Source: Sphingomonas spermidinifaciens
GTDB lineage: Bacteria; Pseudomonadota; Alphaproteobacteria; Sphingomonadales; Sphingomonadaceae
Direction of reading: 5' to 3'
Length of the DNA: 64,000 bases
NCBI RefSeq assembly: GCF_002351485.1
Contig: NZ_NWMW01000001.1
Span: 1,240,001 to 1,304,000 of the forward strand
Positions 33,429 to 45,674 of this stretch are shown one piece after another. Both the position numbers and the translations under genes were made by a program. Each line of letters opens with the position of its first letter. Positions within the stretch are counted from its first letter, which is position 1. The notes beneath the pieces were generated by a model. That model was not told where the DNA came from, ran no database searches, and worked only from the letters and a program-made list of their open reading frames with translations.

Positions 33429-34817
33429 TCAAAGCAGGGCGGGCTGTTCGGGCGTATCGCCAGTGTAGGCACGCCCGCCGCTCCGCTCAACCCGCGCGTC
33501 GACGGTCCCGTCCTTGAAGTGGAGCCGGAGCGCCCCCGCCGCACGCGCCGCGCCGGTGTCGGCGACGACGCGGCCGCTGACCCGCCCCTCGACATATGCA
33601 TAGCCACGCTCGAGCGGTCGCGCGGGGTCGTTCGCGACCAGCGCCCGCCCAGCCGAGGCGAGCGCCGCCCCCGCCCGCTCCAGCCGCCGGTCGAGCAGCG
33701 CCGGGCGCAGCACCGCCCCTGCGCGATCGAGCTGGCCGCGCGCCACGGTCAGCCGCCGCTCCAGTCCGCGGACGAGTCGCGCCCCCGCCTCGTCGGCGCG
33801 TTGGCGCTGCGGGCCGAGCAGCGCGTCGCGCTTCGGCATCACGCGCGCAAGCGCCGCGAGCCGCTCGGCCCCGCGTTCGTGATAGCGCCGCACGCAGCGG
33901 TCGGTGCGCAGGCCCAGCATCGTCACCTGCTCGGCGAGGTCGGCGCGCACCGGCACCGCAATCTCCGCCGCCGCGGTCGGCGTCGGCGCACGCAGGTCGG
34001 CGGCGAAGTCGCAGAGCGTCGTGTCGGTCTCGTGCCCCACGGCGGAAATGATCGGGATCGAGCAGCCGGCGACCGCGCGCACCACCGCTTCCTCGTTGAA
34101 CGCCCACAGATCCTCGATCGACCCGCCACCGCGCGCCACGATGACGAGGTCGGGGCGCGGCACCGGCCCGCCAGGCTGAATCGCGTCGAACCCGCGCACT
34201 GCCGCCGCCACCTCGTTCGCAGATCCGTCGCCCTGTACCTTGACCGGCCAGACGAGGACGTGGCTGGGGCACCGCTCCTCAAGCCGGTGCAGGATATCGC
34301 GGATCACCGCCCCGGTCGGCGATGTCACCACGCCGATAACGCGCGGCATGAAGGGGAGCGGCGCCCGCGCCTTTGACTTGGCGAACAGCCCCTCCGCCTC
34401 GAACCGCGCCTTGTTGCGTTCGAGGAGGGCCATCAGCGCGCCCTCACCCGCCAGCTCCATCCGCTCGATGACGATCTGGTATTTGGAGCGGCCGGGATAG
34501 GTGGTGAGCTTGCCCGTCGCCACCACCTCGATGCCGTCAGCCGGCGAGAAGGCGAGGCTCCCCGCCGCGCCGCGCCACATTACCCCGTCGATCACTGCCG
34601 CCTCGTCCTTGAGGCACAGATACGCATGGCCCGACGCCGCGCGCTTGTAGCCGGAGATTTCGCCGCGCAGCCGCACATGGCCGAACTCCCCCTCGACCAT
34701 GCGCTTCAGCCGTCCCGACAGCTCCCCGACGCTCATCGGCGCGGCGTTGTCGCCGGGCCGCCCCTCGGCTAACAGCGCGGGCCTGTCGTCGTCGGGCAAG
34801 GAAAAGGGATCGGGCAT
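33429..34817 (-). CDS. xseA: Exodeoxyribonuclease VII large subunit
   Basis: A 462-residue ExoVII large subunit that degrades single-stranded DNA with XseB. The N-terminal OB fold ([39 protein letters not shown]) is followed by the catalytic core with [37 protein letters not shown] and [20 protein letters not shown]. The C-terminal coiled coil is Arg/Ala-rich. The start codon at 34817 shares CATG with the divergent purD start. Continues into the DUF2093 and M23 genes. Confidence 0.94.
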   Translation of the reverse strand: MPDPFSLPDDDRPALLAEGRPGDNAAPMSVGELSGRLKRMVEGEFGHVRLRGEISGYKRAASGHAYLCLKDEAAVIDGVMWRGAAGSLAFSPADGIEVVATGKLTTYPGRSKYQIVIERMELAGEGALMALLERNKARFEAEGLFAKSKARAPLPFMPRVIGVVTSPTGAVIRDILHRLEERCPSHVLVWPVKVQGDGSANEVAAAVRGFDAIQPGGPVPRPDLVIVARGGGSIEDLWAFNEEAVVRAVAGCSIPIISAVGHETDTTLCDFAADLRAPTPTAAAEIAVPVRADLAEQVTMLGLRTDRCVRRYHERGAERLAALARVMPKRDALLGPQRQRADEAGARLVRGLERRLTVARGQLDRAGAVLRPALLDRRLERAGAALASAGRALVANDPARPLERGYAYVEGRVSGRVVADTGAARAAGALRLHFKDGTVDARVERSGGRAYTGDTPEQPALL

Positions 34818-36081
34818 GAACGTCCTGCTGATCGGATCGGGAGGGCGTGAACATGCGCTCGCATGGAAGCTCGCGCAATCGCCCGGCCTCTCTAGGCTGT
34901 TCGCCGCGCCGGGCAATCCGGGCATCGCGGCGCACGCCGAATGCGTCGGCCTGAACGTCGCCGATCACACGGCGGTCGCCGATTTCTGCCGCGAGAAGGG
35001 CATCGCCCTCGTCGTCGTCGGGCCGGAGGCGCCGCTGGTCGCGGGCCTCGCCGACGACCTTCGCGCAGCCGGCATCGCCGTTTTCGGCCCGTCAAAGGCA
35101 GCGGCGCAGCTCGAGGGGTCGAAGGGCTTCACCAAGCAACTCTGCACCCGCGCGAAAATTCCCACTGCAGGCTATGCCCATATGCGCTCGCTGGACGAGG
35201 CACGCGCGGCGCTCGCGCCGTTCGGGCTGCCCGTCGTCATCAAGGCGGACGGCCTTGCTGCGGGCAAGGGCGTGACGATCGCGATGACCCCCGAGGAGGC
35301 CGAGGCCGCGCTCGCGGCCCTGTTCGCCGAGCCCGGCGGCGAGGCGGTGATCGAGGAGTTTCTGAGCGGCGAGGAAGCGAGCCTGTTCGTCCTGACCGAC
35401 GGCACTGCGCTTGTCCCCTTCGGCTCGGCGCAGGATCACAAGCGCGTCGGCGACGGCGACACCGGCCCCAATACCGGCGGCATGGGCGCCTATTCCCCCG
35501 CCCGCGTGCTCACCCCCGAACTGGAAGCGCGCGCGATCGAGGAGATCGTCCGACCGACGATCGAGACGCTCGCGGCCGAGGGGACGCCTTATTCGGGCGT
35601 CCTCTATGCGGGCCTCATGCTGACCAACACCGGCCCCAAGCTGATCGAATACAATGCGCGCTTCGGCGATCCCGAATGTCAGGTGCTGATGGCTCGGTTC
35701 GAAGGCGACCTTCTCGCGCTGCTGCTTGCCGTGGCCGGGGGGCGACTTGCCGAGGCCGGCCCGCCCGCGTTCGCGGACGCGCCCGCGCTGACCGTCGTCA
35801 TGGCCGCGCGCGGCTATCCCGGCACGCCCCAAACGGGCGGTGCGATCCATGGAGTCGACGCGGCCGAGGCGGCCGGCGCAACGGTGTTCCAGGCGGGTAC
35901 GCGGCTCGACGGCGACACGCTGGTCGCGGCGGGCGGCCGCGTCCTCGCCGTGACCGCCAGCGGACCCGATGTTGCCGCGGCGCAGGCCGCCGCCTATCGC
36001 GGCGTCGATGCGCTCGACTTCCCCTCGGGCTTCTGCCGCCGCGACATCGGCTGGCGCGAGGTGGAACGCGAACGCGGCTGA
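34816..36081 (+). CDS. purD: Phosphoribosylamine-glycine ligase (GAR synthetase)
   Basis: A 421-residue ATP-grasp enzyme of purine synthesis that joins glycine to phosphoribosylamine. It begins [20 protein letters not shown]. It contains [20 protein letters not shown], the ATP-grasp lid [16 protein letters not shown] and the metal site [17 protein letters not shown]. The ribosome site AAGGGAT lies close to the start. The gene is divergent from xseA with overlapping start codons, so both promoters must lie inside the neighbouring coding sequence. Confidence 0.95.
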   Translation: MNVLLIGSGGREHALAWKLAQSPGLSRLFAAPGNPGIAAHAECVGLNVADHTAVADFCREKGIALVVVGPEAPLVAGLADDLRAAGIAVFGPSKAAAQLEGSKGFTKQLCTRAKIPTAGYAHMRSLDEARAALAPFGLPVVIKADGLAAGKGVTIAMTPEEAEAALAALFAEPGGEAVIEEFLSGEEASLFVLTDGTALVPFGSAQDHKRVGDGDTGPNTGGMGAYSPARVLTPELEARAIEEIVRPTIETLAAEGTPYSGVLYAGLMLTNTGPKLIEYNARFGDPECQVLMARFEGDLLALLLAVAGGRLAEAGPPAFADAPALTVVMAARGYPGTPQTGGAIHGVDAAEAAGATVFQAGTRLDGDTLVAAGGRVLAVTASGPDVAAAQAAAYRGVDALDFPSGFCRRDIGWREVERERG

Positions 36082-36115
36082 TACGTCCCGACCCTGACGT
36101 TCGAAAAGGATCGAC

Positions 36116-36751
36116 ATGGACAGCTCGAACCCTGCGCCCACCGACACGATCACCTCGACCACGCCCGCCGGTGCCGCCGACGCGATGATGCCGGTCACGA
36201 TCACCCACCTCATCCTGATCGTCGTCGCGATCGTGCTGACGATCCTGATGATCCTCTGGGGGCAGCGGCGCTGGCGCCAGCGGCGCGAGGGCGAGCGCGA
36301 GTTGAGCACTCGCGGGGAAACGGTCGAGGTCGGCGGGGAGGCGCCCATCGCGGAGGCCGCCTCTACCGACCTGACAGCACGCGATGACGTGCCGTCGCAC
36401 CACATCGAGCCTGAGAGCGATGCACGCCCCGTCGAGCCGCCGCCGCCCCCCGTTGCCCCCGCTCCCCCGCCGATTGCCGACACCCTGCCCGCCACCCCGC
36501 CGCAGGCCGCAGAACCGCCGCTCACGACGCTGAAGGGGCTGGGACCGAAGGCGGCGGCAATGCTGGGCGAGCGCGGCGTCTCGTCCATCGCGGCGCTCGC
36601 CGCGCTGACGCCCGACCAGGCCGCCGCGCTCGACGCCGACCTCGGCCCGTTCGCCGGGCGCATGGCGCGCGACCGCTGGCACGAACAGGCGCAATTGCTC
36701 GCCGCGGGCGATCGCGCGGGTTACGAGGCCATCTTCGGCAAGCTCGGCTGA
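36116..36751 (+). CDS. Membrane-anchored helix-hairpin-helix protein
   Basis: A 211-residue protein with one membrane segment (about residues 29-47, ITHLILIVVAIVLTILMILW), a basic juxtamembrane stretch (RRWRQRREGERE), a Pro-rich linker (about 100-135) and a C-terminal helix-hairpin-helix (TTLKGLGPKAAAMLGERGVS). HhH domains often bind DNA or mediate protein contact; here the domain would face the cytoplasm. It lies between purD and a response regulator. No specific function is known. Confidence 0.75.
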   Translation: MDSSNPAPTDTITSTTPAGAADAMMPVTITHLILIVVAIVLTILMILWGQRRWRQRREGERELSTRGETVEVGGEAPIAEAASTDLTARDDVPSHHIEPESDARPVEPPPPPVAPAPPPIADTLPATPPQAAEPPLTTLKGLGPKAAAMLGERGVSSIAALAALTPDQAAALDADLGPFAGRMARDRWHEQAQLLAAGDRAGYEAIFGKLG

Positions 36752-36807
36752 ATTTCCCGCTGGAATCGCGCCGCCCAGCGGCTAAGGTACTGGCAGGGGT
36801 GCAAAAC

Positions 36808-37431
36808 ATGATCACGCGCGCGATCATTGCCGACGACCATCCGATGTGCCGGGAGGCGGCGCGCATGGCGCTGGAGATCGTCGCGCCCGACGCCGAGGCA
36901 AGCCAGGCCGCCACGCTTCGCGAGGTGCTGGACGACGCTCGCCCCGCAGGCCTCGTCATTCTCGACCTCGGTCTCGCCGACAGCCGCGGAATCGCCAGCC
37001 TGATCGAGGTCGCCCGCGCCCGGCCCTCGACACCGATCCTCGTCGTCAGCGGCGACGAGCGGCCCGACATCGAGGCGCGCGCCGCCGCCAGCGGTGCCAA
37101 GGGCTATGTCGGCAAGGCCGCGCCCCTCGCCGATCTTGCCGCTGCGATCCGCATTGTCCTGTCGGGCGGCACCTATTTCACGCCGGGGCTGCAGCTGGAG
37201 CCCGGTGCAGACAGCGCCGACGCGCGCCTCGCCTCGCTCAGCCCGGCCGAGGCACGGGTGCTGCGCGCGATGCGCGACGGCGGCCTCAACAAGCAGATCG
37301 CCTATGAGCTCGGCCTGTCGGAGATCACCGTGAAGCAGCATGTAAAGGCGATCCTGCGCAAGCTGGCGGTGGTCAACCGCACGCAGGCAGTACTGCTGCT
37401 GCACGACGCCGCCCGTGATCCCAAGGAGTGA
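36808..37431 (+). CDS. LuxR/NarL-type response regulator
   Basis: A 207-residue two-component regulator. The receiver domain has acidic residues in AIIADDHPMCREAA, a phosphoacceptor Asp in LVILDLGLADSRG (about 52) and Lys in GYVGKAAPL. The C-terminal LuxR HTH is LSPAEARVLRAMRDGGLNKQ through YELGLSEITVKQHVKAILRK. ATG 36808 with AGGGG 8 nt upstream is preferred over GTG 36799. Its neighbour is the large hybrid kinase at 37609, so it may be the cognate output, but this is inferred. Confidence 0.9.
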   Translation: MITRAIIADDHPMCREAARMALEIVAPDAEASQAATLREVLDDARPAGLVILDLGLADSRGIASLIEVARARPSTPILVVSGDERPDIEARAAASGAKGYVGKAAPLADLAAAIRIVLSGGTYFTPGLQLEPGADSADARLASLSPAEARVLRAMRDGGLNKQIAYELGLSEITVKQHVKAILRKLAVVNRTQAVLLLHDAARDPKE

Positions 37432-37608
37432 TGGCGGGCCGCACGACCGCACCATAGCCGTTGTAGCGCCGTGACGTCGCCGGGCGGTCGCGGCCAGCCG
37501 CCGGCTGGCGCCGCGGCAGCGGCTCGGTCGGACGCGGTCGCCCCACCGCCCTCGACCGCGCCGGCCGCGCGGCATTGTGGCGAGGGGGACACGCCCGATG
37601 GCCGGTCG

Positions 37609-40600
37609 ATGGTCGATACTGCGACGCGCCTCGCGCGGATCGGCGCCGGTATGCGTGCGCGGTATGTCCGCGTGACGGGCACGTCGCGCCTTGCGGCACT
37701 GGCGGCGCCGGGAGTCTGCGCATTCCTGCAGACCTGCGCGCTGACCGTCCCCAGCCTGCTCGTATCGCGCGACCATCCCTCGATCGCACCGCTTTGGTTC
37801 GCCAATGCCGCCGCCGCGGCGATGCTGCTGCGCTTTCGCAACCTGCCTGACCGCGTGGTCCTGCCCGCGGTCGGCGTCGGTTTCGTCATCTCTTATCTGC
37901 TCGTCGATTATCCGCCGGTGCGTGCGATGGGCCTGTCGGCCGCGAACCTGATCGAGATCGTCACCGCCCTGCTCCTGACCCGGTACTTCGCCGGCCGCCA
38001 CGCGAACGTTCAGTCGCCACGCTATCTGGCGCTGTTCATGCTTTGCGCAGGCGCGGCGGCTTCGCTGGTGGGGGCCTTGTTCGGCGCGGCGGTGGTGACG
38101 TCCGGTGTCGGCTATGGCCTCGCCGTCCTCCGCTGGTTCGCCGCCGATGCGCTGGGGATGTTGGTGCTGGGGCCGATGATCCTCGTCGCCTTCAATCCCG
38201 ACAGCCGCTCGATCCTGCGCGCCGGCCGCTTGCCCGAGGCACTGGCGATCTGCGCGCTGGTGGCGTTGGTGACGGCGCTGGTGTTCGACCAGACGCGCTA
38301 TCCGGCGCTTTTCGCGATCCTGCCGCCGCTGACGCTCGCGGCATTCCGGCTGCGCTTCGTCGGCGCTACCGTGGCGGTGCCGATCGTCGCCGCGATCGCG
38401 TCGCTCCAAACGATGCTGGGGCACGGGCCGATCGCGGGCCTGATCGATCAGCCGGGCGAACGGATCCTGTTCCTCCAGGCGTTCCTGGCGGTGACGGTCA
38501 TGTCTACGCTGCCGATCGCCGCGGTACTCGTCGAGCAGCGCCGCCTCAACGAGCGGCTGCGCGAGAGCGAGCGGAGCTATCGCCTGCTCGCGCGCCACAG
38601 CAACGACATGATCGTCCGCATCGGTCTCGACGGCGTGCGCCGCTACGTCTCGCCGGCCTCGACGGCGATCCTCGGCTACACGCCCGAGGAACTGGTCGGC
38701 GAAACACCCATCGCGGCGATCCATGCCGAGGATCGTGCCCGCGTCGCGCGCGTCTGCCACTCGCTGCTGGAGGGAGTCGAAAGCCCAACCTGCACCTATC
38801 GCCAAAAGCGGCGCGACGGCAGCTATGCCTGGCTTGAGGCCAATTACCGGCTGGTGCGCGCTCCTGACGGGACCCCGGTCGAGTTCGTCGCCAGCGTGCG
38901 CGACATCGGCCAACGCCATGCTGCGGAGGTCGAGGCCGCGCGCGCCGCCGCGCAGATCGAGGAAAGCTATCGCCTGCTGATGCTCGCCGAGCGAATGGCG
39001 GGGGTCGGGCATTGGCGCTACGACATCGTCGATGGCTCGCTCTTCTGGTCAAGCGAGGTGTTCCGCATCCACGGCCTCGACCCCGGTACCGAGCCGCCGA
39101 TCGAAGGCGGGATCGACTATTATCATCCCGACGACCGCCCGATGGTCCGCAACCTCATCGATCGCGCGATCGAAAAGGGCGAGGGGTGGAGCTTTCGCGC
39201 CCGGCTGATCCGCGCCGACGGCGAGACGCGGCAGGTCGAATCGTTTGGCCAGGCCGAGCGAGCGCCGGGCGGCGCGGTGCTGGGCATCGTCGGCGTCTTT
39301 CGCGACGTGACCGCACAGGCCGAGATCGAGGCCGAGCTGATCGCCGCACGCGACCGGGCACAGGCGCTTGCCGACGCCCGAAGCGCCTTCGTCGCCACCG
39401 TAAGCCACGAGATTCGCACGCCGATGACCGGCGTGCTCGGCATGATCGAGCTGCTGTGCACCAAACCCGATCCGGCGGCGCATCAGCGCTACCTCGACAG
39501 CCTCGAGCAATCGGCCTCGCTTCTCATGGGCGTGCTCGACGACGTGCTCGATTTCTCGAAGATCGAAAGCGGGGCGCTGGCGCTCGAATCGATCGATTTC
39601 GACCTTGGCGATTTGGCGCGCAGCACGCTCGACCTGTTCGGCCATGCCGCTTCGCAAAAGGGCCTGTCGCTCAGCCTGTCGCTGCCGGTGGGACGCGGGC
39701 TGATGGTCCGGGGCGATCCGGTGCGGCTGCGCCAGGTGATCGCCAATCTCGTCAGTAACGCGGTCAAGTTCACGCCCGCCGGCGGAATTGAGCTGTCGCT
39801 CTCGCTCGCCGGGTCGGGATCGCAGCGGCTGCTACGTGGAAAGGTGCGCGATACCGGCATCGGCATCACCCCCGACGCGATCGAGCGACTGTTCGAGCCG
39901 TTCGTCCAGGCCGAACCATCGACCTCCCGGCACTTCGGCGGCACCGGCCTCGGCCTCGCGATCACGCGCCGGCTGATCGAGGCGATGGGCGGGCGCATCA
40001 CGGTCGAGAGCGCGCCGGGCAAGGGCGCGTGCTTCAGCTTCGAGGTACGCCTGGCCGCCGCGGCCGGCCAACCCATCGCCGAGCCGAGGGCCGCCGCACC
40101 CGCGGTCGCGCCGCTGTCGCTGCTGCTCGCCGAGGACAATGCCATCAACCGCATGCTGGTCGAGGCGCTGGTCCGCCGCGACGGCCATGCCATCACCAGC
40201 GTCGAGAACGGCCGGCTGGCGGTCGAGGCGGCAGCCGAGCGGCACTATGACGCGATCCTGATGGACATGCAGATGCCCGAACTCGATGGCCTTGCGGCCA
40301 CGCGCGCGATCCGCGAAGGGGGCGGCCCCAACGCGGCGACGCCGATCATCGCGCTGACCGCCGACGCCGCGCTCGAACGGCGGACGCTCTACGACGATGC
40401 CGGCCTCACCGACCTGATGACCAAGCCGATTGACGGTGCGGCGCTGATCGACCGGCTGCGGCGGATCGGCGCGCGTCGGCCGGCGGCGGCCGCCATTCCC
40501 GTCCTCGACGCGGCGAAGCTCGCCGATCTCGAGGCGACGATCGGCGCGGCGAATACCGACCGCCTGCTGGCGATGATGACCGACGAACTCGGCCGCGCGC

Positions 40601-40863
40601 CCGGCGCCATCGCCGGGCTGATCGACGCCGGCGAGGACGAAGCGCTCGCGACAGCTGCGCATGCGCTGAAGGGCGCGGCACTCAACGTCGGCGCAGCGCG
40701 CGTCGCCGATATCGCACGCCGGATTGAGCGGGCGTGCGAGGCGGGCGAGCCGACCGAAGCGTTCGCGCCGATGCTGCTCGCCGCCGCTGATCTCACCGCC
40801 CGCGCGATCGCCGAGCGGCACGGCGCACTCGCGCTCAGCGGATCGGGCGGCGCACAAGCCTGA
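37609..40863 (+). CDS. Hybrid sensor histidine kinase, MASE1-PAS-PAS-HisKA-HATPase-REC-HPt
   Basis: A protein of about 1,084 residues. The N-terminus is a MASE1-type membrane sensor with several helices (about 30-300). Two PAS domains follow ([20 protein letters not shown] and the second near [20 protein letters not shown]). The kinase core has the phosphoacceptor His in [20 protein letters not shown] and an ATP-binding domain ([15 protein letters not shown]). A receiver (Asp in [13 protein letters not shown]) and a C-terminal HPt ([17 protein letters not shown]) complete a phosphorelay in one chain. The start is ambiguous; an upstream open frame is Pro/Ala-rich and unlikely to be translated. 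Its stop overlaps the prmA stop. Confidence 0.9.
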   Translation: MVDTATRLARIGAGMRARYVRVTGTSRLAALAAPGVCAFLQTCALTVPSLLVSRDHPSIAPLWFANAAAAAMLLRFRNLPDRVVLPAVGVGFVISYLLVDYPPVRAMGLSAANLIEIVTALLLTRYFAGRHANVQSPRYLALFMLCAGAAASLVGALFGAAVVTSGVGYGLAVLRWFAADALGMLVLGPMILVAFNPDSRSILRAGRLPEALAICALVALVTALVFDQTRYPALFAILPPLTLAAFRLRFVGATVAVPIVAAIASLQTMLGHGPIAGLIDQPGERILFLQAFLAVTVMSTLPIAAVLVEQRRLNERLRESERSYRLLARHSNDMIVRIGLDGVRRYVSPASTAILGYTPEELVGETPIAAIHAEDRARVARVCHSLLEGVESPTCTYRQKRRDGSYAWLEANYRLVRAPDGTPVEFVASVRDIGQRHAAEVEAARAAAQIEESYRLLMLAERMAGVGHWRYDIVDGSLFWSSEVFRIHGLDPGTEPPIEGGIDYYHPDDRPMVRNLIDRAIEKGEGWSFRARLIRADGETRQVESFGQAERAPGGAVLGIVGVFRDVTAQAEIEAELIAARDRAQALADARSAFVATVSHEIRTPMTGVLGMIELLCTKPDPAAHQRYLDSLEQSASLLMGVLDDVLDFSKIESGALALESIDFDLGDLARSTLDLFGHAASQKGLSLSLSLPVGRGLMVRGDPVRLRQVIANLVSNAVKFTPAGGIELSLSLAGSGSQRLLRGKVRDTGIGITPDAIERLFEPFVQAEPSTSRHFGGTGLGLAITRRLIEAMGGRITVESAPGKGACFSFEVRLAAAAGQPIAEPRAAAPAVAPLSLLLAEDNAINRMLVEALVRRDGHAITSVENGRLAVEAAAERHYDAILMDMQMPELDGLAATRAIREGGGPNAATPIIALTADAALERRTLYDDAGLTDLMTKPIDGAALIDRLRRIGARRPAAAAIPVLDAAKLADLEATIGAANTDRLLAMMTDELGRAPGAIAGLIDAGEDEALATAAHALKGAALNVGAARVADIARRIERACEAGEPTEAFAPMLLAAADLTARAIAERHGALALSGSGGAQA

Positions 40864-41749
40864 GGCTCGGCCAGTCGCCGAGCTGGATGCGCCCGGCAAG
40901 GCGGAAGCCCGCGCGCCGATAGGCGGCGAGCACGCCGTCGGCCTGCCGGTCGAGCAGGCCGGCAAGAATCGCTGTCCCGCCCGGCAGCGTCGCCGCGGCG
41001 ATCGCCGGCGCCAGTTCGATCAGCGGCCCGGCGAGGATGTTGGCGCAGACCAGGTCATAGGGCGCCCGACGCTCGATCGTGCGATGCGCCAGCCCCGGCG
41101 CGACCGCGAGTTCAAGCCGCCCCGGCCCCGTCCCCAGCTTGACCCCGTTGACCTCGGCGTTGACGCGGGTCACGTCGATCGAGATCGGATCGATGTCTGA
41201 CGCGGTCGCCCGTGCGTTCGGCCACAGGTGCATCGCGGCGAAAGCGAGCAGGCCGGTGCCTGTCCCCACGTCGATATGGTTGCGCACCACCTGGCCGGCG
41301 GCGCGCATCGCCTCCAGCGTCATCAGGCAGCCCGTCGTCGTCTCGTGATGCCCGGTGCCGAACGCGAGCCCCGCCTCGATGTGAAAGGCACGCAGGCCCG
41401 CGGGCACTTCGCCCTTGTTGGCGCTGGTGTGGACGTAGAAGCGCTCGGTCGCGACGGGCTCCAGCCCCGACTGGCTGAGCGTCACCCAATCCTGCTCTGC
41501 GATCCGCTCGGGCACGACCGCCGTGTCGCCGGCGCTCGGCACCAGCGCGCGCAGCATCGCGATCTCGCGCATGCCGGGCTCGTCCTGGAAATAGGCGTCG
41601 AGCACCCAGTCCTCGACATCGTCCTCGGTCAACTCGCGCGTCATCAAGACGGGCGGCGCGGTCATGTCGGCGAACGCGGCGCCCTCCGGATCGATCGCCT
41701 CGGCCTCTGCGCGGGTGCAGGGGAGCGTCACTTTCCAGCTGTCGCTCAT
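40835..41749 (-). CDS. prmA: Ribosomal protein L11 methyltransferase
   Basis: A 304-residue SAM-dependent methyltransferase that methylates ribosomal protein L11. The characteristic motif [16 protein letters not shown] is followed by the SAM site [14 protein letters not shown] and [10 protein letters not shown]. All expected motifs are present. Its 3' end overlaps the end of the convergent kinase gene by 29 bp, and its start overlaps the SDR stop by 4 nt, so it is translated after that gene. Confidence 0.93.
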   Translation of the reverse strand: MSDSWKVTLPCTRAEAEAIDPEGAAFADMTAPPVLMTRELTEDDVEDWVLDAYFQDEPGMREIAMLRALVPSAGDTAVVPERIAEQDWVTLSQSGLEPVATERFYVHTSANKGEVPAGLRAFHIEAGLAFGTGHHETTTGCLMTLEAMRAAGQVVRNHIDVGTGTGLLAFAAMHLWPNARATASDIDPISIDVTRVNAEVNGVKLGTGPGRLELAVAPGLAHRTIERRAPYDLVCANILAGPLIELAPAIAAATLPGGTAILAGLLDRQADGVLAAYRRAGFRLAGRIQLGDWPSLRLVRRPIR

Positions 41750-42447
41750 CGGACGTAGCTCGCACCGTTGACGTCGAGCACCGCGCCGGTCATCGACGCC
41801 GGTGCCTCAAGCGCGCAGAAGCGTGCGATCGCCGCGACCTCGACCGGCTCCGCGACGCGGCCGAGCGGAATGTCGGCGAGCAGCTTGTCGCCGCCGCGGC
41901 TCTCCAGATAATCGTCGGCCATCCCGGTCATCGTGAAGCCGGGGCAGATGGCGAACGCGAGAATTCCTTCGCGCGCATAGCCGCGCGCGATCGTCTTGGT
42001 CATGCCGACCATGCCCGCCTTCGACGCGGCGTAATGCCAGTGCGCGGGGCTGTCGCCGCGATAGGCGGCGCGGCTGGCAATATTGACGATCCGCCCGCCT
42101 ATGACGCGCGATTGCCAGTGGCGGACGGCGAGGCGGCAGAGCTCGGCGCTGGCGGTCAGGTTGATGCGCATCGTCCGCTCCCATTGCGCGACCCAGTCGG
42201 CGTGACCGGCATCGAGCGGCGAGGCTTCGAACACCCCCGCATTGTTGACGAGCACGTCAATGCGGCCATCGAGCGCGGCCAGCGCGCGGTCCCAGAGGTC
42301 GGCGGGCGCGGCCGGATCGGCGAAGTCGGCGGCGAGGAAGTCGCGCGTCGACTGGCGGGCGAGGCGGACGTCGTCGCCGGTCAGAGCCTCGGCGATGGCG
42401 GCACCGATGCCGCGGCTGGCGCCGGTCAGAAGGATGTGCGTGGTCAT
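41746..42447 (-). CDS. Short-chain dehydrogenase/reductase
   Basis: A 233-residue SDR protein. It has the nucleotide-binding motif TGASRGIGAAIAEAL, NNAG (VLVNNAGVFEASPL) and the catalytic Ser and Tyr-x-x-x-Lys (NIASRAAYRGDSPAHWHYAASKAG would be longer than shown here; the Y-A-A-S-K part is at about 145-149). The C-terminus is PGFTMTGMADDY. The substrate is unknown. ATG at 42447 is the first Met with a typical N-terminus; it overlaps prmA by 4 nt and probably shares its transcript. Confidence 0.85.
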   Translation of the reverse strand: MTTHILLTGASRGIGAAIAEALTGDDVRLARQSTRDFLAADFADPAAPADLWDRALAALDGRIDVLVNNAGVFEASPLDAGHADWVAQWERTMRINLTASAELCRLAVRHWQSRVIGGRIVNIASRAAYRGDSPAHWHYAASKAGMVGMTKTIARGYAREGILAFAICPGFTMTGMADDYLESRGGDKLLADIPLGRVAEPVEVAAIARFCALEAPASMTGAVLDVNGASYVR

Positions 42448-42494
42448 GGGCGGCGCGTTACGGCGCACGGCCCCCGCCGGTCAATCGCCGCGCC

Positions 42495-43268
42495 TCAGTC
42501 GAATGTGTAGGACAGCGCGAGCCCGCCCGAGACCTGGTTGCGCGACCCAAACGCCGCGACGACGGGCGAGTCGCCGGCATCGCCGGTCAGCCGGTCGTAC
42601 TTGGCATAGCCACTGATCCCCCACCGATCGTTCAGCTGCCTCAGCACGCCCACGGTGGCGCCCACCGCCTGCACCCCGCCGCCCGCATCATAGATGGGCA
42701 GGCCCGATCGCGCGGCATCACCTGGCGAGACGCCGAAATAGGCGTTCATGTAGCGATCGTCGGCCAGCGTCAGGCGCGGCCCGATCGCAACCAGCCACCG
42801 ATCGTGATCGCGCAGCACATAATCGGCGCCGATCATGGCGTTCAGCCCCTTGTGCCCGTTGACGCCCTTGCGCGCCTCGGCACGCAGGCGGATGGCGTCG
42901 GTCAGCTGAACTTGGACGAAGCCGCCGAGTTCGACGGTGAAGCCGACTTCGGACAGGACGCCGCCGACATCGCGGCTGCGCCGCTTCCCCTCGATGCCGA
43001 TGGCGGGGCCGACCGAAAAGCCGTTGGTGCGGAGCAACGGGAAGCCGGCGCTCTCGTCAGGCGCCTCGAAGGCGAAATCGTCGTCACCGCGCGCGCGCGA
43101 CACGTCGATGAAGGGGCGGAGCTGATAGCTGTCCGATCCGGGGAAGCTCGGGACGAGCTGTGGCCCCAATCCGATCCGCGTGCGCCGCGGCCGTTCGTCG
43201 CGCGCCTCCTGCGCGAAAGCAGGGGTAGCGGCGGCGAGCACGGCAAGACCGAGGATAAGGGAACGCAT
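42495..43268 (-). CDS. MipA/OmpV-family outer membrane protein
   Basis: A 257-residue exported protein. The Sec signal peptide (MRSLILGLAVLAAATPAFA) is followed by beta-barrel-like repeats and a C-terminal aromatic ending (SGGLALSYTFD), fitting the MipA/OmpV family. Conserved features are IGLGPQLVPSFPGSDSY and DRWGISGYAKYDRLTGDAGD. MipA scaffolds murein hydrolases in E. coli, but the role in this group is unknown. It is transcribed leftward toward the SDR gene, with a 47-bp gap. Confidence 0.8.
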   Translation of the reverse strand: MRSLILGLAVLAAATPAFAQEARDERPRRTRIGLGPQLVPSFPGSDSYQLRPFIDVSRARGDDDFAFEAPDESAGFPLLRTNGFSVGPAIGIEGKRRSRDVGGVLSEVGFTVELGGFVQVQLTDAIRLRAEARKGVNGHKGLNAMIGADYVLRDHDRWLVAIGPRLTLADDRYMNAYFGVSPGDAARSGLPIYDAGGGVQAVGATVGVLRQLNDRWGISGYAKYDRLTGDAGDSPVVAAFGSRNQVSGGLALSYTFD

Positions 43269-43424
43269 CAGCCCGAAACCGTTACGCCCGCGCAAGGTTC
43301 CTCAGGTTTGAACCGCTTGCGACGGGTGGGCGGCATCTGGTTGCTACGACCCGACGTCACCGCAACGCCTTCATACCCAAGCTTGCACTAGGTATGACGA
43401 GGACCGATAGGCTGCTTTCCCGCC

Positions 43425-43504
43425 GTCATCCCAGCGACGACTGGGATCGCCCGAGGCTTTGGCGCGCTTCGCAACCCGGGGACGCCAGCCTTCGCTGGGG
43501 TGAC
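43425..43504. repeat. Palindromic intergenic repeat
   Basis: Two hairpins (ATCCCAG-CGACGA-CTGGGAT at 43428-43447; CCAGC-CTTC-GCTGG at 43485-43498) are framed by GTCATCCCAGCG and its near complement CGCTGGGGTGAC. This type of GTCATCCC repeat is frequent between genes in sphingomonads. Related elements lie near 57734 and 59708. Confidence 0.65.
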
Positions 43505-43595
43505 GTGCCGGTGGCGGCGGGTTGGAGCAGATCGGAGCGCGAGAATGGCTGCGCGAGCCTTCGAAGACCAGCCCTCTCGGCCCCCACCCCGCACG

Positions 43596-43629
43596 AAAAA
43601 CCCCGCCGCATCGCTGCGACGGGGTTTTT
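43596..43629 (-). terminator. Rho-independent terminator after ftsH
   Basis: AAAAACCCCG and CGGGGTTTTT flank a CGCA/TGCG extension, giving a long stem with A- and T-tracts on both sides. It lies 18 bp after the ftsH stop and could work in both directions. Confidence 0.85.
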
Positions 43630-43646
43630 CCCGATCTTTACTCGGA

Positions 43647-45605
<1,959 letters not shown>

Positions 45606-45674
45606 CGGTTGGGATACCTCTTCTCGTCCGACAACATAGGCGAGCCGGGGTTAATGGCAATGGAACAGCGCCGA

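Larger units (their letters stand above)
43269..43646. other. Intergenic region between mipA-like gene and ftsH
   Basis: 378 bp without a supported gene. It holds a composite inverted repeat (43425-43504) and a bidirectional-looking rho-independent terminator (43596-43629). The region upstream of the mipA-like start presumably contains its promoter, not recognised. Confidence 0.6.
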
